From positions 2,176,809 to 2,240,808 of the forward strand of contig NZ_LFXJ01000005.1 in NCBI RefSeq assembly GCF_001183605.1: DNA of 64,000 bases. Reading direction: 5' to 3'. The notes under the pieces are model-generated. The model was not told where the DNA came from and did no database searches. It saw nothing but the letters and a program-made list of their open reading frames with translations. This document shows positions 9,562-18,020 of the stretch, piece after piece (position 1 is the stretch's first letter; every line of letters begins with the position of its first letter). This DNA comes from Lysinibacillus xylanilyticus (GTDB lineage Bacteria > Bacillota > Bacilli > Bacillales_A > Planococcaceae). The position numbers and the translations under genes are program-made.

Positions 9562-11103
9562 TTATGCATCTACAATCTGCTTATAATAATTCAAGATTTT
9601 ATGTAAATGATTGATTGCTATCTCAAAATCTGGCTGAATAACAGAGAGCTGCATGAAATTTCTTTGGCGTAAGTATTGGCTATTAGCATGAACATAATAA
9701 CCATTTAAATTTAAATCTCTCTGTAGATTTGCCAAAGCCTTAGGAAGTTGTAAAGTGATTAGCATCGGATACTGTGTTGTTGAAACTTGGTAGTGCATAT
9801 ATGGTAGCTGCAGCAATGTTTTAAAGCGTTGCTGTAGCTGTCCATATCTTTCTGGATATGCTTGTAATGCTGCAGCAACATTTGCAACAAGTACTGCTGG
9901 TAATGTAAACGGAATCGCACCTTGCTGGTAATTAGCTAAATCGAGATAAGCTGGTAATGCTGAAGAAGATTTCACAATGTTTTGCGAAAAAACAAAAGCC
10001 AAGCCACTGAGTGCACCAATTGCTTTTCCACTCACTGCAGTCGCTAAATAACAATCTTTTAAAGAAAACGGCATTGCTCCGAAAGAACTAATGCAATCAA
10101 TGCAAAGCTTTACGTTATATCGCTTTGTAAGCTGTAAAATTTCCTTTATATCATTACAAGTACCAGTTGATGTTTCTCCATGTACTGCAAGAAGCCATTG
10201 ATAAGTTCTGTTTTGCAAATAAGAGTCCAGCATATTTGTATCAAAGGAACTTCCCCACTCTTGCTCAATGACATCAAAATCTAATGACCATCTCTCTGCT
10301 TGTTTTCGAAGACGTTCTCCAAACTCACCATTTGTTAAAATCAGTCCACGCCCTAGTTGTTGAGCCTTTAATTGCCCTAGCATAACTTCATTTGCCAATG
10401 TCCCAGTTCCTACAATTGTGGCTACATGCTCCGCTCCTGATAGTTGAAGCAACTTATTTCTCATTTGCTCAAATAATGATTGAAAGCCTAACGAACGATG
10501 AGAAAGCTCTGAATACATAAATAATTCGCTTTGTTTCACTGGACCTGGATAAAATGTATGGCACTCCTTCGCAAGTCTTTGCTGCAAAGACTTTTCAAAC
10601 TGCTGTCGCGTTAATACCATTGGTAAAAATAAAGCATCCTCTGTCCCAGTAGCAGGTGCAAATTGGGTAAATTCCATTTGCTTATAAAGTTTCTCTTCAC
10701 GAGTAGTACCTGAGATAACCGCTGCCGAATAACCTTTTTCGTAGACAAAAGCAGTTAGTGCCTGTGTCAATTTTAGCAATACTCTTCCTGTTCGATATGC
10801 CTTCTTGACGGCAAGCAATCTAATTTCACATAGCTTAGTACTAATCTCTTTTGATAAATACTGCTCAACCTTTCCTATCTTTTCATCGATTGAGAACGGC
10901 CTTTGATCTCTAAATGCAAGCATGCCTATAAGTTCTATTCCTTTATAAACAACAATATACGTATTTTCATGATGAAAACGGTCAACTTTTTTTCTTTCGG
11001 AGTTTGGTTTATGCTGTGGAATTTCTTCGACAAAGGTTTCATAATTTAATCGTGCAATTTCCTCAAACTCCGCTTCTGTATGCGCAATTTTACACCAATA
11101 CAT
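9562..11103 (-). CDS. GNAT acetyltransferase / class V aminotransferase fusion
   Basis: Two domains are joined in 513 residues. Residues 1-165 look like a GNAT acyltransferase (KVEQYLSKEISTKLCEIRLLAVKKAYRTGRVLLKLTQAL is the acyl-CoA-loop region). Residues 180-505 look like a fold-type I, class V PLP aminotransferase of the alanine-glyoxylate type, with FYPGPV at its start, a PLP-anchoring Asp in CIDCISSFG and a candidate Schiff-base Lys in AVSGKAIGALSG. The substrate is not deducible. It starts four bases after the plsY paralogue stop, with AAGGAAG, so the two form an operon. The pairing with an acyltransferase hints at a lipid or acyl-amino product, which is inference. Confidence 0.75.
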   Translation of the reverse strand: MYWCKIAHTEAEFEEIARLNYETFVEEIPQHKPNSERKKVDRFHHENTYIVVYKGIELIGMLAFRDQRPFSIDEKIGKVEQYLSKEISTKLCEIRLLAVKKAYRTGRVLLKLTQALTAFVYEKGYSAAVISGTTREEKLYKQMEFTQFAPATGTEDALFLPMVLTRQQFEKSLQQRLAKECHTFYPGPVKQSELFMYSELSHRSLGFQSLFEQMRNKLLQLSGAEHVATIVGTGTLANEVMLGQLKAQQLGRGLILTNGEFGERLRKQAERWSLDFDVIEQEWGSSFDTNMLDSYLQNRTYQWLLAVHGETSTGTCNDIKEILQLTKRYNVKLCIDCISSFGAMPFSLKDCYLATAVSGKAIGALSGLAFVFSQNIVKSSSALPAYLDLANYQQGAIPFTLPAVLVANVAAALQAYPERYGQLQQRFKTLLQLPYMHYQVSTTQYPMLITLQLPKALANLQRDLNLNGYYVHANSQYLRQRNFMQLSVIQPDFEIAINHLHKILNYYKQIVDA

Positions 11104-11107
11104 ATAA

Positions 11108-11668
11108 TCACTTCCTTCTTCCTAAAGCTTCTTTAATATTGGACATATGTTTAATAATCATAAAAAATATCGCTACTAGAATTGGCATATATAACACTAA
11201 TTTATCTGTATAGATAATCGCTCCAGCATATAATAGAAAGCCACCTATCATACTAAGTGTTAAACTTCTAGTGACAATTAGTGTAATGGCAGTTCCAACA
11301 ACTATCATAAAAAATAAGCTCGGAGATAATGCCAGACCTACACCTATAAAAGTTGCTACTCCTTTTCCCCCATTAAACTTAAGCCAAAACGGAAACATAT
11401 GACCAAGCACGCCCAAACTAGCGCCTATAACGATTTCCCATTCTTCGAAATGCAATAAACGTCCTGCACCGACAATAAGCACACCTTTTAAAGAATCCCC
11501 TAAAAAGGTCCATAGAAAAGCACCTTTCCCAATTACACTGCCAGCATTTCTAGCCCCTAGGTTTTTACTTCTTTCTTCCTGTAAATTAACACCATATGCT
11601 TTTCCAACGACATATGCCGTCATGAAGTTCCCTACAATATAACTTAGAAACCAATATAATCCAAGCAT
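11108..11668 (-). CDS. PlsY-type glycerol-3-phosphate acyltransferase paralogue
   Basis: A membrane protein of the PlsY family, which uses acyl-phosphate to acylate glycerol-3-phosphate. The three family motifs are visible: SKNLGARNAGSVIG near residue 34, DSLKG near 58, and GHMFPFWLKFNGGKGVAT near 90. Five or so hydrophobic helices and the 186-residue length fit. The first motif departs from the usual SGNIGATN form, and the gene is bound in an operon to an unusual GNAT-aminotransferase fusion, so it may be a specialised paralogue rather than the housekeeping plsY. The true enzyme substrate is unknown. Confidence 0.8.
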   Translation of the reverse strand: MLGLYWFLSYIVGNFMTAYVVGKAYGVNLQEERSKNLGARNAGSVIGKGAFLWTFLGDSLKGVLIVGAGRLLHFEEWEIVIGASLGVLGHMFPFWLKFNGGKGVATFIGVGLALSPSLFFMIVVGTAITLIVTRSLTLSMIGGFLLYAGAIIYTDKLVLYMPILVAIFFMIIKHMSNIKEALGRRK

Positions 11669-11749
11669 TCTTTCACACCTTTTTTATCAGCTTCGATGAA
11701 ATTTTGTCTCATCACCTTTACATGGGTTAGATTTCCAATCCTACTGGGC

Positions 11750-11885
11750 ACTTTTCTGTGGCGTCCGATGAGTTGCGTTGTTCTTTTATCCGTCGCCATG
11801 ACCCTTCTTTCCGTCACTTCGACCTCTTTCCGTCGCTCTGGCCCTTCTTGCAGTTGCTTCGAATTCTTTCCGTCGCTTTCTCTCA
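11750..11885. repeat. Degenerate tandem repeat of about 20 bp (CCGTCGC core)
   Basis: Five to seven imperfect units with the core TTCCGTCGC, spaced 19-21 bases, occupy the gap between ypdA's terminator and plsY. An open frame across it is a by-product of the repeat. Confidence 0.6.
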
Positions 11886-11897
11886 ACTATCCGACGT

Positions 11898-11937
11898 TTT
11901 AAAAAAAGCTGTATAAGCATACACGCTTATACAGCTC
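11898..11937 (-). terminator. Terminator of ypdA
   Basis: A perfect 12-bp stem (AGCTGTATAAGC / GCTTATACAGCT) with a 6-base loop is followed by seven T on the minus strand, directly after the ypdA stop. Confidence 0.92.
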
Positions 11938-11940
11938 CTA

Positions 11941-12909
11941 TTACCATTTCGCTCTATTGGCAATTGTCTTCGCTATACAGTCGCCATGGAAACGGCCATT
12001 TTCAATAAAAATTTCATTGGCATTATTTCCAGCTGCAATAACTCCTGCAATAAATAATCCTTCTACATTTGTTTCCAGTGTTTCTGGATTAAAGAAAGGA
12101 CGACCCGTTTCATAATCAATAGAGACACCCATTGCTCGAATAAATGAATGATCTGGATGATAGCCTGTCATCGCAAATACAAAATCATTTTTTAAAGTTT
12201 TCTTGCTACCATCAATTTCTACTACGACCTCATGCTCACGGATTTCCAGTATATTTGTATTGAAATGCATTTGGACTTCTCCGTTTCGTACTACTCCTTC
12301 AAACTCCGGTAAAACCCAAGGCTTGATGCTAGATGAATACTCACTTCCTCGATAGGCAACAGTGACGCGAGCTCCAGCCTTATTCAACTCAAGCGCCGCA
12401 TCCACTGCCGAATTCTTCCCACCTATTACTAGAACATCAGTATCAAAATATTCATGCCCCTCTTTAAAGTAATGGAAGACTTTCGGTAATTTTTCACCTG
12501 GGATGTTTAAATAATTTGGATGGTCATAGTAGCCTGTTGCGATCACAACATAAGGTGTTGTATATATCTCTTTATCTGAAGTTACTGTAAACACCGTTCC
12601 ATTTTTTAAAACGCTATTTACTTTCTCGAAGCGGTTTACTTGAATATCTTTCAAACGCACAACTTCTCGATAATAAACTAGTGCTTGATTTCGCTTTGGT
12701 TTACGACCTTCAATAATAAAGGGCACATCCCCAATAGCTAGACGTTCACTCGTACTAAAAAAAGTTTGATGTGTAGGGTAATTATAAATCGCATTTACGA
12801 TATTTCCTTTTTCAATAACAATTGGCTTTAATCCAATGTTTTGCAAGGCTATTGCTGCTGATAAACCACATGGGCCTCCCCCAACAATAATTGCATCTAC
12901 TTGCTGCAT
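11941..12909 (-). CDS. ypdA: YpdA-family flavoprotein, putative bacillithiol disulfide reductase
   Basis: YpdA (Bdr) is an FAD/NADPH enzyme that reduces bacillithiol disulfide in Firmicutes. The N-terminal FAD Rossmann motif VGGGPCGLSAAIAL is at about residues 9-22, a second NADPH motif VIGGKNSAVDAALEL near 161, and a late GLFIAGVIAAGNNANEIFIENGRFHG FAD-contact segment near 284. It lacks the CxxC of thioredoxin reductase but has the single Cys in GGGPCG that is characteristic of the family. Length 322 is normal. The ribosome site AGGAGTG precedes the ATG. Confidence 0.92.
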   Translation of the reverse strand: MQQVDAIIVGGGPCGLSAAIALQNIGLKPIVIEKGNIVNAIYNYPTHQTFFSTSERLAIGDVPFIIEGRKPKRNQALVYYREVVRLKDIQVNRFEKVNSVLKNGTVFTVTSDKEIYTTPYVVIATGYYDHPNYLNIPGEKLPKVFHYFKEGHEYFDTDVLVIGGKNSAVDAALELNKAGARVTVAYRGSEYSSSIKPWVLPEFEGVVRNGEVQMHFNTNILEIREHEVVVEIDGSKKTLKNDFVFAMTGYHPDHSFIRAMGVSIDYETGRPFFNPETLETNVEGLFIAGVIAAGNNANEIFIENGRFHGDCIAKTIANRAKW

Positions 12910-13027
12910 TTCTTGACACTCCTATCAACTTTGTATCAGCTATTTGCTAATACTAATCCATAATCGGGCTTTTACCGAATAAATCCTTATCGCTTCCATT
13001 ATACGCCTTCCAGTGGGTTTTGGTTGT

Positions 13028-13783
13028 TTATTTACCCGAAATTTCGATGTCAATAATATGACACTGTGGTCTCGCACCCAGTCGGAAAGGTAATAATGTC
13101 GTACCATAGCCGTTACTTACTAATGTCATCACACCATCACGCTCCCGATAAGAACCGTTTGGATGCATACCGTATGGACCAATTCTAATTTGACCACCGT
13201 GTAAATGCCCACCAATCATTAAATCTGCCCTAAATTTTTCACGGACTCTTGCAAAAACACCAGGGTTATGTGCGATGAAAACAACTAAGTCTTTCTCTCC
13301 TACTTTTGCAAATGCTTCATCAAATCTACATTTCATTGTAGATGTGTCTTCAATCGCATTTATCCAAAAGCGGTTTTTTTTAGGTAGTAATACAGCATCA
13401 TTGGCAATAATCTGAACACCATGTTCCTGTAAAATATTTCGAAATCGCTCTTCACCTACTTCTCTGTCATTATTACCCCATACAAAATAAGTTGGTCCTA
13501 AAGGAGTTAATAATTTTAGATTGTCATGAATACGCAGAATAGGTGTGCGTCCATCCGCAAAATCTCCACCAATAATAACAGCATCAAATTGACCATCTAA
13601 TTTCTCAATCATCTGACGGTTAATTTTTCGTAAATGTGTATCCGAAATAAAAAATAGTCGGATTTTTTCCTGTTCACCCTTTAATAACAATTGATGATGT
13701 AAAACATTATTTTCATGTGCCACCTTCAACATATAAAGCAGGAACGCGATGACTACTAAAACAAATAGTCCAAAATAAATCAT
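13028..13783 (-). CDS. ypbG: Membrane-anchored metallophosphoesterase (YpbG-like)
   Basis: A calcineurin-like phosphoesterase with one N-terminal membrane helix (MIYFGLFVLVVIAFLLYML). Metal-binding motifs appear in order: SDTHL, GGDFADGR, WGNND, HNPG and GGHLHGGQ. I place the start at the ATG at 13783 after AAGGAG; a longer frame upstream would run through the ypbE terminator hairpin, so it is unlikely to be translated. The resulting 251 residues match B. subtilis YpbG. The substrate is not known; some relatives are UDP-diacylglucosamine-pyrophosphatase-like. It is downstream of the ypbE-like gene, as in Bacillus. Confidence 0.85.
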   Translation of the reverse strand: MIYFGLFVLVVIAFLLYMLKVAHENNVLHHQLLLKGEQEKIRLFFISDTHLRKINRQMIEKLDGQFDAVIIGGDFADGRTPILRIHDNLKLLTPLGPTYFVWGNNDREVGEERFRNILQEHGVQIIANDAVLLPKKNRFWINAIEDTSTMKCRFDEAFAKVGEKDLVVFIAHNPGVFARVREKFRADLMIGGHLHGGQIRIGPYGMHPNGSYRERDGVMTLVSNGYGTTLLPFRLGARPQCHIIDIEISGK

Positions 13784-13806
13784 TCCCTCACATCTCCTTA
13801 CGAAAG

Positions 13807-13844
13807 CAAAAAGACGATTCATTATAATGAAGAATCGCCTTTTC
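13807..13844 (-). terminator. Terminator between the LysM gene and ypbG
   Basis: The stem AAAAGGCGATTC / GAATCGTCTTTT (one G-T pair) with an AT loop is followed by five T on the minus strand, 100 bases after the LysM gene stop. Confidence 0.8.
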
Positions 13845-13943
13845 ACTAAATCAGACGTACGCCTCAACCATATTTGGTGTTGACGTTTGTCCATTATTTT
13901 ATACTAGAAAAACATCATTGCCAAAGAATGACACCCGCTTTTC

Positions 13944-14684
13944 TTATGGTAATTTAATAACTTGCCCAATCCTTACATCATTTGAAGACATACCGTTTGC
14001 TGCACGAATTTTCGCTAGTGTAGCTTCACTGCCATCACCATAGTGATTCAATGCAATACGATATAGATTATCATTTGTTTTTACAGTATGAGTACTTGCA
14101 CTTGCAGATTGTTTTGCTTTTTCTGCTTCGCGTGCTTCCTTGGCCTGTCGTTCCTGTTCCGCTTTTCTAGCCTCTTCTGCTTGTGCTATTCTAGCTTGCT
14201 CAGCTTTATTAGCTTCCTCGGCTTTTCTAGCTTCTTCGGCCTTTTTCGCTTCCTCAGCTGCCTTCTGCTCTGCTGCTATTCTCTCAGCATCTTTCTTAGA
14301 AGGCTCCTTTGTTTTGTCTTTGTCTGCTTTATCGTCTTCTTTTTCTTTGTTTTTGTCAGTTGACACAGGTACCTTATCTTTTCCCCCTGACTTGTCAATT
14401 TCTACAACTTCTTGATCCGTAGATTTTTTTTCAGCTTCTTCAATTGTTGTTCCAGGTTCATAGAATTTTAAGAAATAGACTAATATCGATAATGGAATTA
14501 AGATAAAAATTACAAAAAGAATTGTCATTAATGGCGGTTTTCGTTTTGTATTTTTTGGCTTTTTATTGTCATTTCCATTTTTCTTCATTCTTGAAACTCT
14601 AGATAAATTTTGCTGTTCTTTTTGTTCTTCTTCAAAAGATTGACGATGTTCTTCGATTTTATCGCGATAATCTTCTTTACTCAT
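13944..14684 (-). CDS. ypbE: Membrane-anchored LysM-domain protein (YpbE-like)
   Basis: The order is a charged cytosolic N terminus (1-55), one membrane helix (about 56-75), a long Glu/Lys/Ala-rich region with repeated EEARKAEEA-type units (about 90-190), and a C-terminal LysM domain (about 196-245, HTVKTNDNLYRIALNHYGDG) that should bind peptidoglycan outside the membrane. The ATG at 14684 is eight bases after GGAGG. Architecture, length (246) and position match B. subtilis YpbE, though the middle is low complexity and not informative. No catalytic domain is present. Confidence 0.82.
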   Translation of the reverse strand: MSKEDYRDKIEEHRQSFEEEQKEQQNLSRVSRMKKNGNDNKKPKNTKRKPPLMTILFVIFILIPLSILVYFLKFYEPGTTIEEAEKKSTDQEVVEIDKSGGKDKVPVSTDKNKEKEDDKADKDKTKEPSKKDAERIAAEQKAAEEAKKAEEARKAEEANKAEQARIAQAEEARKAEQERQAKEAREAEKAKQSASASTHTVKTNDNLYRIALNHYGDGSEATLAKIRAANGMSSNDVRIGQVIKLP

Positions 14685-14784
14685 TCGCCGTTCCTCCAAC
14701 CTTACTACGCTTTCTATCATTCTATTATGACGAATTTTGCGAAAAAAGTAAATGACCGTAAATAATAGTCTAAAAAAGGCATAT

Positions 14785-14870
14785 CACCATAACGTGGGGT
14801 TGATTTCTGTTTCGACTAAGCGCTTTCTTTGGGGCGTTCAGTCGAAATGGCATACGTTTTAACAAATTTC
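14785..14870. repeat. Divergent structured intergenic repeat, copy F (reverse orientation)
   Basis: A palindromic element with outer stem TTTCGACT/AGTCGAAA sits between the LysM gene and recS. The motif next to it (GGCATACGTTTTAAC) resembles the end of the repeat near 51760 (GGCAAACACACACGTTATGG). The relation to copies A-E is weaker. Confidence 0.45.
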
Positions 14871-14896
14871 ACCCCAGACTTTCTATGGATGAACCT

Positions 14897-16336
14897 TTAA
14901 CAACCCAAAAGTTGCTTTAGTCGACTTTTCCAAGGAATCATTTCTATTTTCTTCTCTTCTTTCAAGCGTACCTTATTGATTTCATCATAATGGATTCCAC
15001 AATTTTCACAACAGTTTTCTGGTTTTTTCAGCAATTTTTGCCCAAAATACCCGACTAACTGTGTACGAATACAGTCTTTTGTCTGAGTAATTTTATGCAT
15101 TTTATCGACAGCACGATACTTTTCCAGTGCTAAATGGTTTAAACGCTCTTTAACTTGTTCCAACGTTTCTTGTTGCAGCCAGTAATCAAGAACACGAAAA
15201 GCGGTCTCACTAAGCTCTCCATTTTTCAACATTTGTGAAGGATATACTTGTTGATTTAGTAGTTCCTGATATCGATCAACATGACTAGCTGTTGGCAAAT
15301 CGCCTGTTACAACAAATTTCGCAAGTTCCTCGTCACCATCACTATAAAGTAAAATTGCGAGCGCCGGTTGACCATCACGCCCTGCACGGCCAATTTCCTG
15401 CATGTAATTTTCTACATTAGAAGGCATCGTTTCATGGATGACCTGACGAATATCTGACTTATTGATACCCATACCAAAAGCATTTGTAGCCACAATCCAA
15501 TCGAGTTCACCGTCTATAAATTGTTGCTGAATAAACTGACGGTCTTCAGCACCAAAGCCTGCATGATAAGCTGCAGCTCGTATACCAGCCTGTATAAGCG
15601 CTTCGCTATATTGTTCAGCACGCTTCCGCGAAGACATATATAATATACCCGGACCTGCCGTTTCTTTAACATGCTGCATAATCCAATGTGCTTTATCTGC
15701 CCTATCCTCAAATACGACACGCCCAAGATGAATATTAGGCCGATCCACATTGTACAAAAACTCAAATGGGGTATCTAGCGACAATGTATCTCGTAAATCA
15801 TTGACTACTTTATTCGTCGCAGTCGCTGATAATGCTAAAACTGGTGGACGATTTACTTGCGAAAACCATTGTCCAATTCGTAAATAATCTGGTCGAAAAT
15901 CAAAGCCCCACTGAGAAATACAGTGTGCTTCGTCCACTACGATAAGACCTAACTGCATTTGAGAAAGCTTGTCTTGAACTTGTTGCTGTAAAAGCATCTC
16001 TGGTGACGTAAAGATAAAACGAAACTGCTCTAAAAAATGTAACACATAGCGTTTTTCACTTACGGTTAAAAATGAGTTTAATGCAACTACTCTCTTTTCA
16101 CCAAAGCGTTTTAGCTCCTCTACTTGATCCTGCATTAGAGAAAGTAAAGGAGAAACAATTAAAATTGGCTTCTGCAAGATATATCCTGGTAGCTGATAAC
16201 AAAGTGATTTCCCCATTCCTGTTGGTAATAAAGCAATAACATCTTTTTCTTCTAGGATTGCTTCAATGACCTCTTTTTGGCCTGGACGAAATGTTGTATA
16301 GCCAAAATACTTTGCTAACGTTTGTTCAAGTTCCAT
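14897..16336 (-). CDS. recS: RecQ-family ATP-dependent DNA helicase (RecS-like)
   Basis: A 3'-5' DNA helicase acting in repair. Motif 0 FRPGQKEVIEAIL, motif I LLPTGMGKSLCYQLP, motif II VDEAHCISQWGFDFRPDY, motif III LALSATAT, motif V ATNAFGMGINKSDIR and motif VI QEIGRAGRDG are all present. They are followed by a four-Cys zinc region (CIRTQLVGYFGQK ... CCENCGIHYDE). At 479 residues it is the short form lacking an HRDC domain, like B. subtilis RecS. The ATG abuts the stop of ypbB (TAAATG), with AAAGGAG inside ypbB, so the pair is translationally coupled. Confidence 0.93.
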   Translation of the reverse strand: MELEQTLAKYFGYTTFRPGQKEVIEAILEEKDVIALLPTGMGKSLCYQLPGYILQKPILIVSPLLSLMQDQVEELKRFGEKRVVALNSFLTVSEKRYVLHFLEQFRFIFTSPEMLLQQQVQDKLSQMQLGLIVVDEAHCISQWGFDFRPDYLRIGQWFSQVNRPPVLALSATATNKVVNDLRDTLSLDTPFEFLYNVDRPNIHLGRVVFEDRADKAHWIMQHVKETAGPGILYMSSRKRAEQYSEALIQAGIRAAAYHAGFGAEDRQFIQQQFIDGELDWIVATNAFGMGINKSDIRQVIHETMPSNVENYMQEIGRAGRDGQPALAILLYSDGDEELAKFVVTGDLPTASHVDRYQELLNQQVYPSQMLKNGELSETAFRVLDYWLQQETLEQVKERLNHLALEKYRAVDKMHKITQTKDCIRTQLVGYFGQKLLKKPENCCENCGIHYDEINKVRLKEEKKIEMIPWKSRLKQLLGC

Positions 16337-17365
16337 TTACACTTCTCCTTTCGCGAGGACAAGCCTTAACTGGAAATAACTCATACCTTCAACTACTTCA
16401 TGCAATGTTTTCAATTTCTTGGTTTGATATTGTTTCGATGCCTGCCAAACTTTTTCCGCTTCTTCATAGGAGACGAATGGACCAATTGAAAAGTTCGGTT
16501 CATTCATGGCTAATTCCACCAAATGATCCTCAATTGTACTTTGTTTTAGCTTCCTTATTTGCACAATCTGTTCAATTGAATAGCCCTGCTCATATAAATG
16601 TGCTGTTTGCTGCGCTGAATCGGTTAGTAATGCTTTTACTCTTAATTCCTCTGCCATTTTTCCAAGTAACGGATAATCATTTGACTGATGAACTTCATTT
16701 AAAAATGTATGTAGCACTTCTATAAACGCTAATTGACAATCTAAAACTGTTTCCTTCCGTTCACTCGCAAGCTGCTGCCACGTCCATCCTGGTAAACTAT
16801 GACCACTTAACCGATAGAGGACAAGCTGTTTGTTGGCGTCTGATAAGGGTAACACAGAAAGCACCTGTTCACATTCCACCAATAATTGTTGCTGTAAATG
16901 CCCATCTTGATAGTTATGCTCGACTAAAAATGCACGAACCCAAGACTGAATATTCGTATCCCTACTAATAGGAGAAAATGAACGAACCCCAGCACTTTGA
17001 AAAGATAAACTTTGTACAATTAATGAGAACCTCGCAAAAAATACATGCTCATTTCCTCGATAGTGCCATCCATCAAATAAAAAATCAGGAGTCTGTTCCG
17101 CTCGTTGTAAACCTAGCTTTTTCATGGAATAGTGACCAGAATCCTGCATAGTTAACCAACTATATTGTAAAAACGAAGTTACGGCTTCATCAAATGTCTT
17201 CCTAGGTAACTTAGGTAATAGCCCAAAATAATTATGTAACTGAAATAGGCCGATGTCTTGAATAGTCTGACCTGAGCGCTTTCCTCTTAATACATGATAT
17301 GCAGCAGAAATTGTTCTTTCATTATTTAGTTTTTGAAAGATTTGCAATAAAATTTGATGAAACAT
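16337..17365 (-). CDS. ypbB: YpbB-like helix-turn-helix protein, partner of RecS
   Basis: A conserved Bacillus-group protein always next to a RecQ-like helicase. Its C-terminal part (about 245-310, LYEQGYSIEQIVQIRKLKQSTIEDHLVELA) is the helix-turn-helix found at the end of some RecQ proteins, so the RecQ function appears split over two genes. I start at the ATG at 17365 (MFHQILLQIFQ) after GGAGG; an upstream in-frame extension of 29 residues has no ribosome site. Length 342 matches the family. It is divergent from fer, with about 107 bases between. Confidence 0.86.
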   Translation of the reverse strand: MFHQILLQIFQKLNNERTISAAYHVLRGKRSGQTIQDIGLFQLHNYFGLLPKLPRKTFDEAVTSFLQYSWLTMQDSGHYSMKKLGLQRAEQTPDFLFDGWHYRGNEHVFFARFSLIVQSLSFQSAGVRSFSPISRDTNIQSWVRAFLVEHNYQDGHLQQQLLVECEQVLSVLPLSDANKQLVLYRLSGHSLPGWTWQQLASERKETVLDCQLAFIEVLHTFLNEVHQSNDYPLLGKMAEELRVKALLTDSAQQTAHLYEQGYSIEQIVQIRKLKQSTIEDHLVELAMNEPNFSIGPFVSYEEAEKVWQASKQYQTKKLKTLHEVVEGMSYFQLRLVLAKGEV

Positions 17366-17469
17366 AGACGCAAATTCCTCCAATTTAATAGTATTTATGT
17401 TGAAATGTATGATAAACATCTTTAAAATGAGTATGAAGCTTTGTAGGAACATGTAAAAGGAGAGAATGA

Positions 17470-17721
<252 letters not shown>

Positions 17722-17735
17722 TTTTAATTGTATCT

Positions 17736-17770
17736 TTAAAGGCACCCTTAACTGGGTGCCTTTATTTTTA
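17736..17770 (+). terminator. Terminator of fer
   Basis: A perfect hairpin AAAGGCACCC / GGGTGCCTTT with a 6-base loop is followed by ATTTTTAT. Confidence 0.92.
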
Positions 17771-17939
17771 TCCTCACTTTACAAACACCAAAATTAGATT
17801 CATGATTAATTCCCCCAAGATATACATAATCGTTAGTTCTGTATATCAATTTAAAAGTTTTGCAGAAAATCCCCTTCATAGTAGAGATGAATTTTTTGTA
17901 CTTTTCAACGTAAAGTTGGTCACTCTTTTCATCTTGTTA

Positions 17940-17968
17940 TTGCAACCATTTTTTATGTATGATAAGAT
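17940..17968 (+). promoter_or_regulatory. Sigma-A-type promoter of fabI
   Basis: TTGCAA (17940-17945) and TAAGAT (17963-17968) are separated by exactly 17 bases. The FapR-like operator begins two bases after the -10. The rest of the 17771-17939 stretch shows nothing recognisable. Confidence 0.6.
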
Positions 17969-17969
17969 T

Positions 17970-17986
17970 TTAGTAGTTGGTACTAA
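17970..17986 (+). promoter_or_regulatory. FapR-like operator of fabI
   Basis: TTAGTAGTTGGTACTAA is a 17-bp element with perfect outer arms TTAGTA/TACTAA. It differs from the known FapR consensus TTAGTACCTRGTACTAA at two central positions. It covers the expected transcription start just downstream of the -10, the position where FapR represses. FapR is released by malonyl-CoA, and fabI is a known FapR regulon member in B. subtilis. Confidence 0.8.
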
Positions 17987-18020
17987 TAACAGATATTATT
18001 TCATAAAGGGGTTCTTATAG

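Noticed and set aside
11644..11886. 80-codon frame upstream of plsY
   Set aside because: It overlaps plsY and the degenerate CCGTCGC repeat; no homology-like pattern or ribosome site.
13784..13894. Longer N terminus for the YpbG-like protein
   Set aside because: The extension would translate through the upstream gene's terminator hairpin and lacks a ribosome site, whereas the internal ATG at 13783 has one.
14088..14415. Plus-strand Cys/Ser-rich and Phe-rich frames opposite the LysM gene
   Set aside because: They are antisense shadows of the Glu/Lys/Ala repeat region of the LysM protein.
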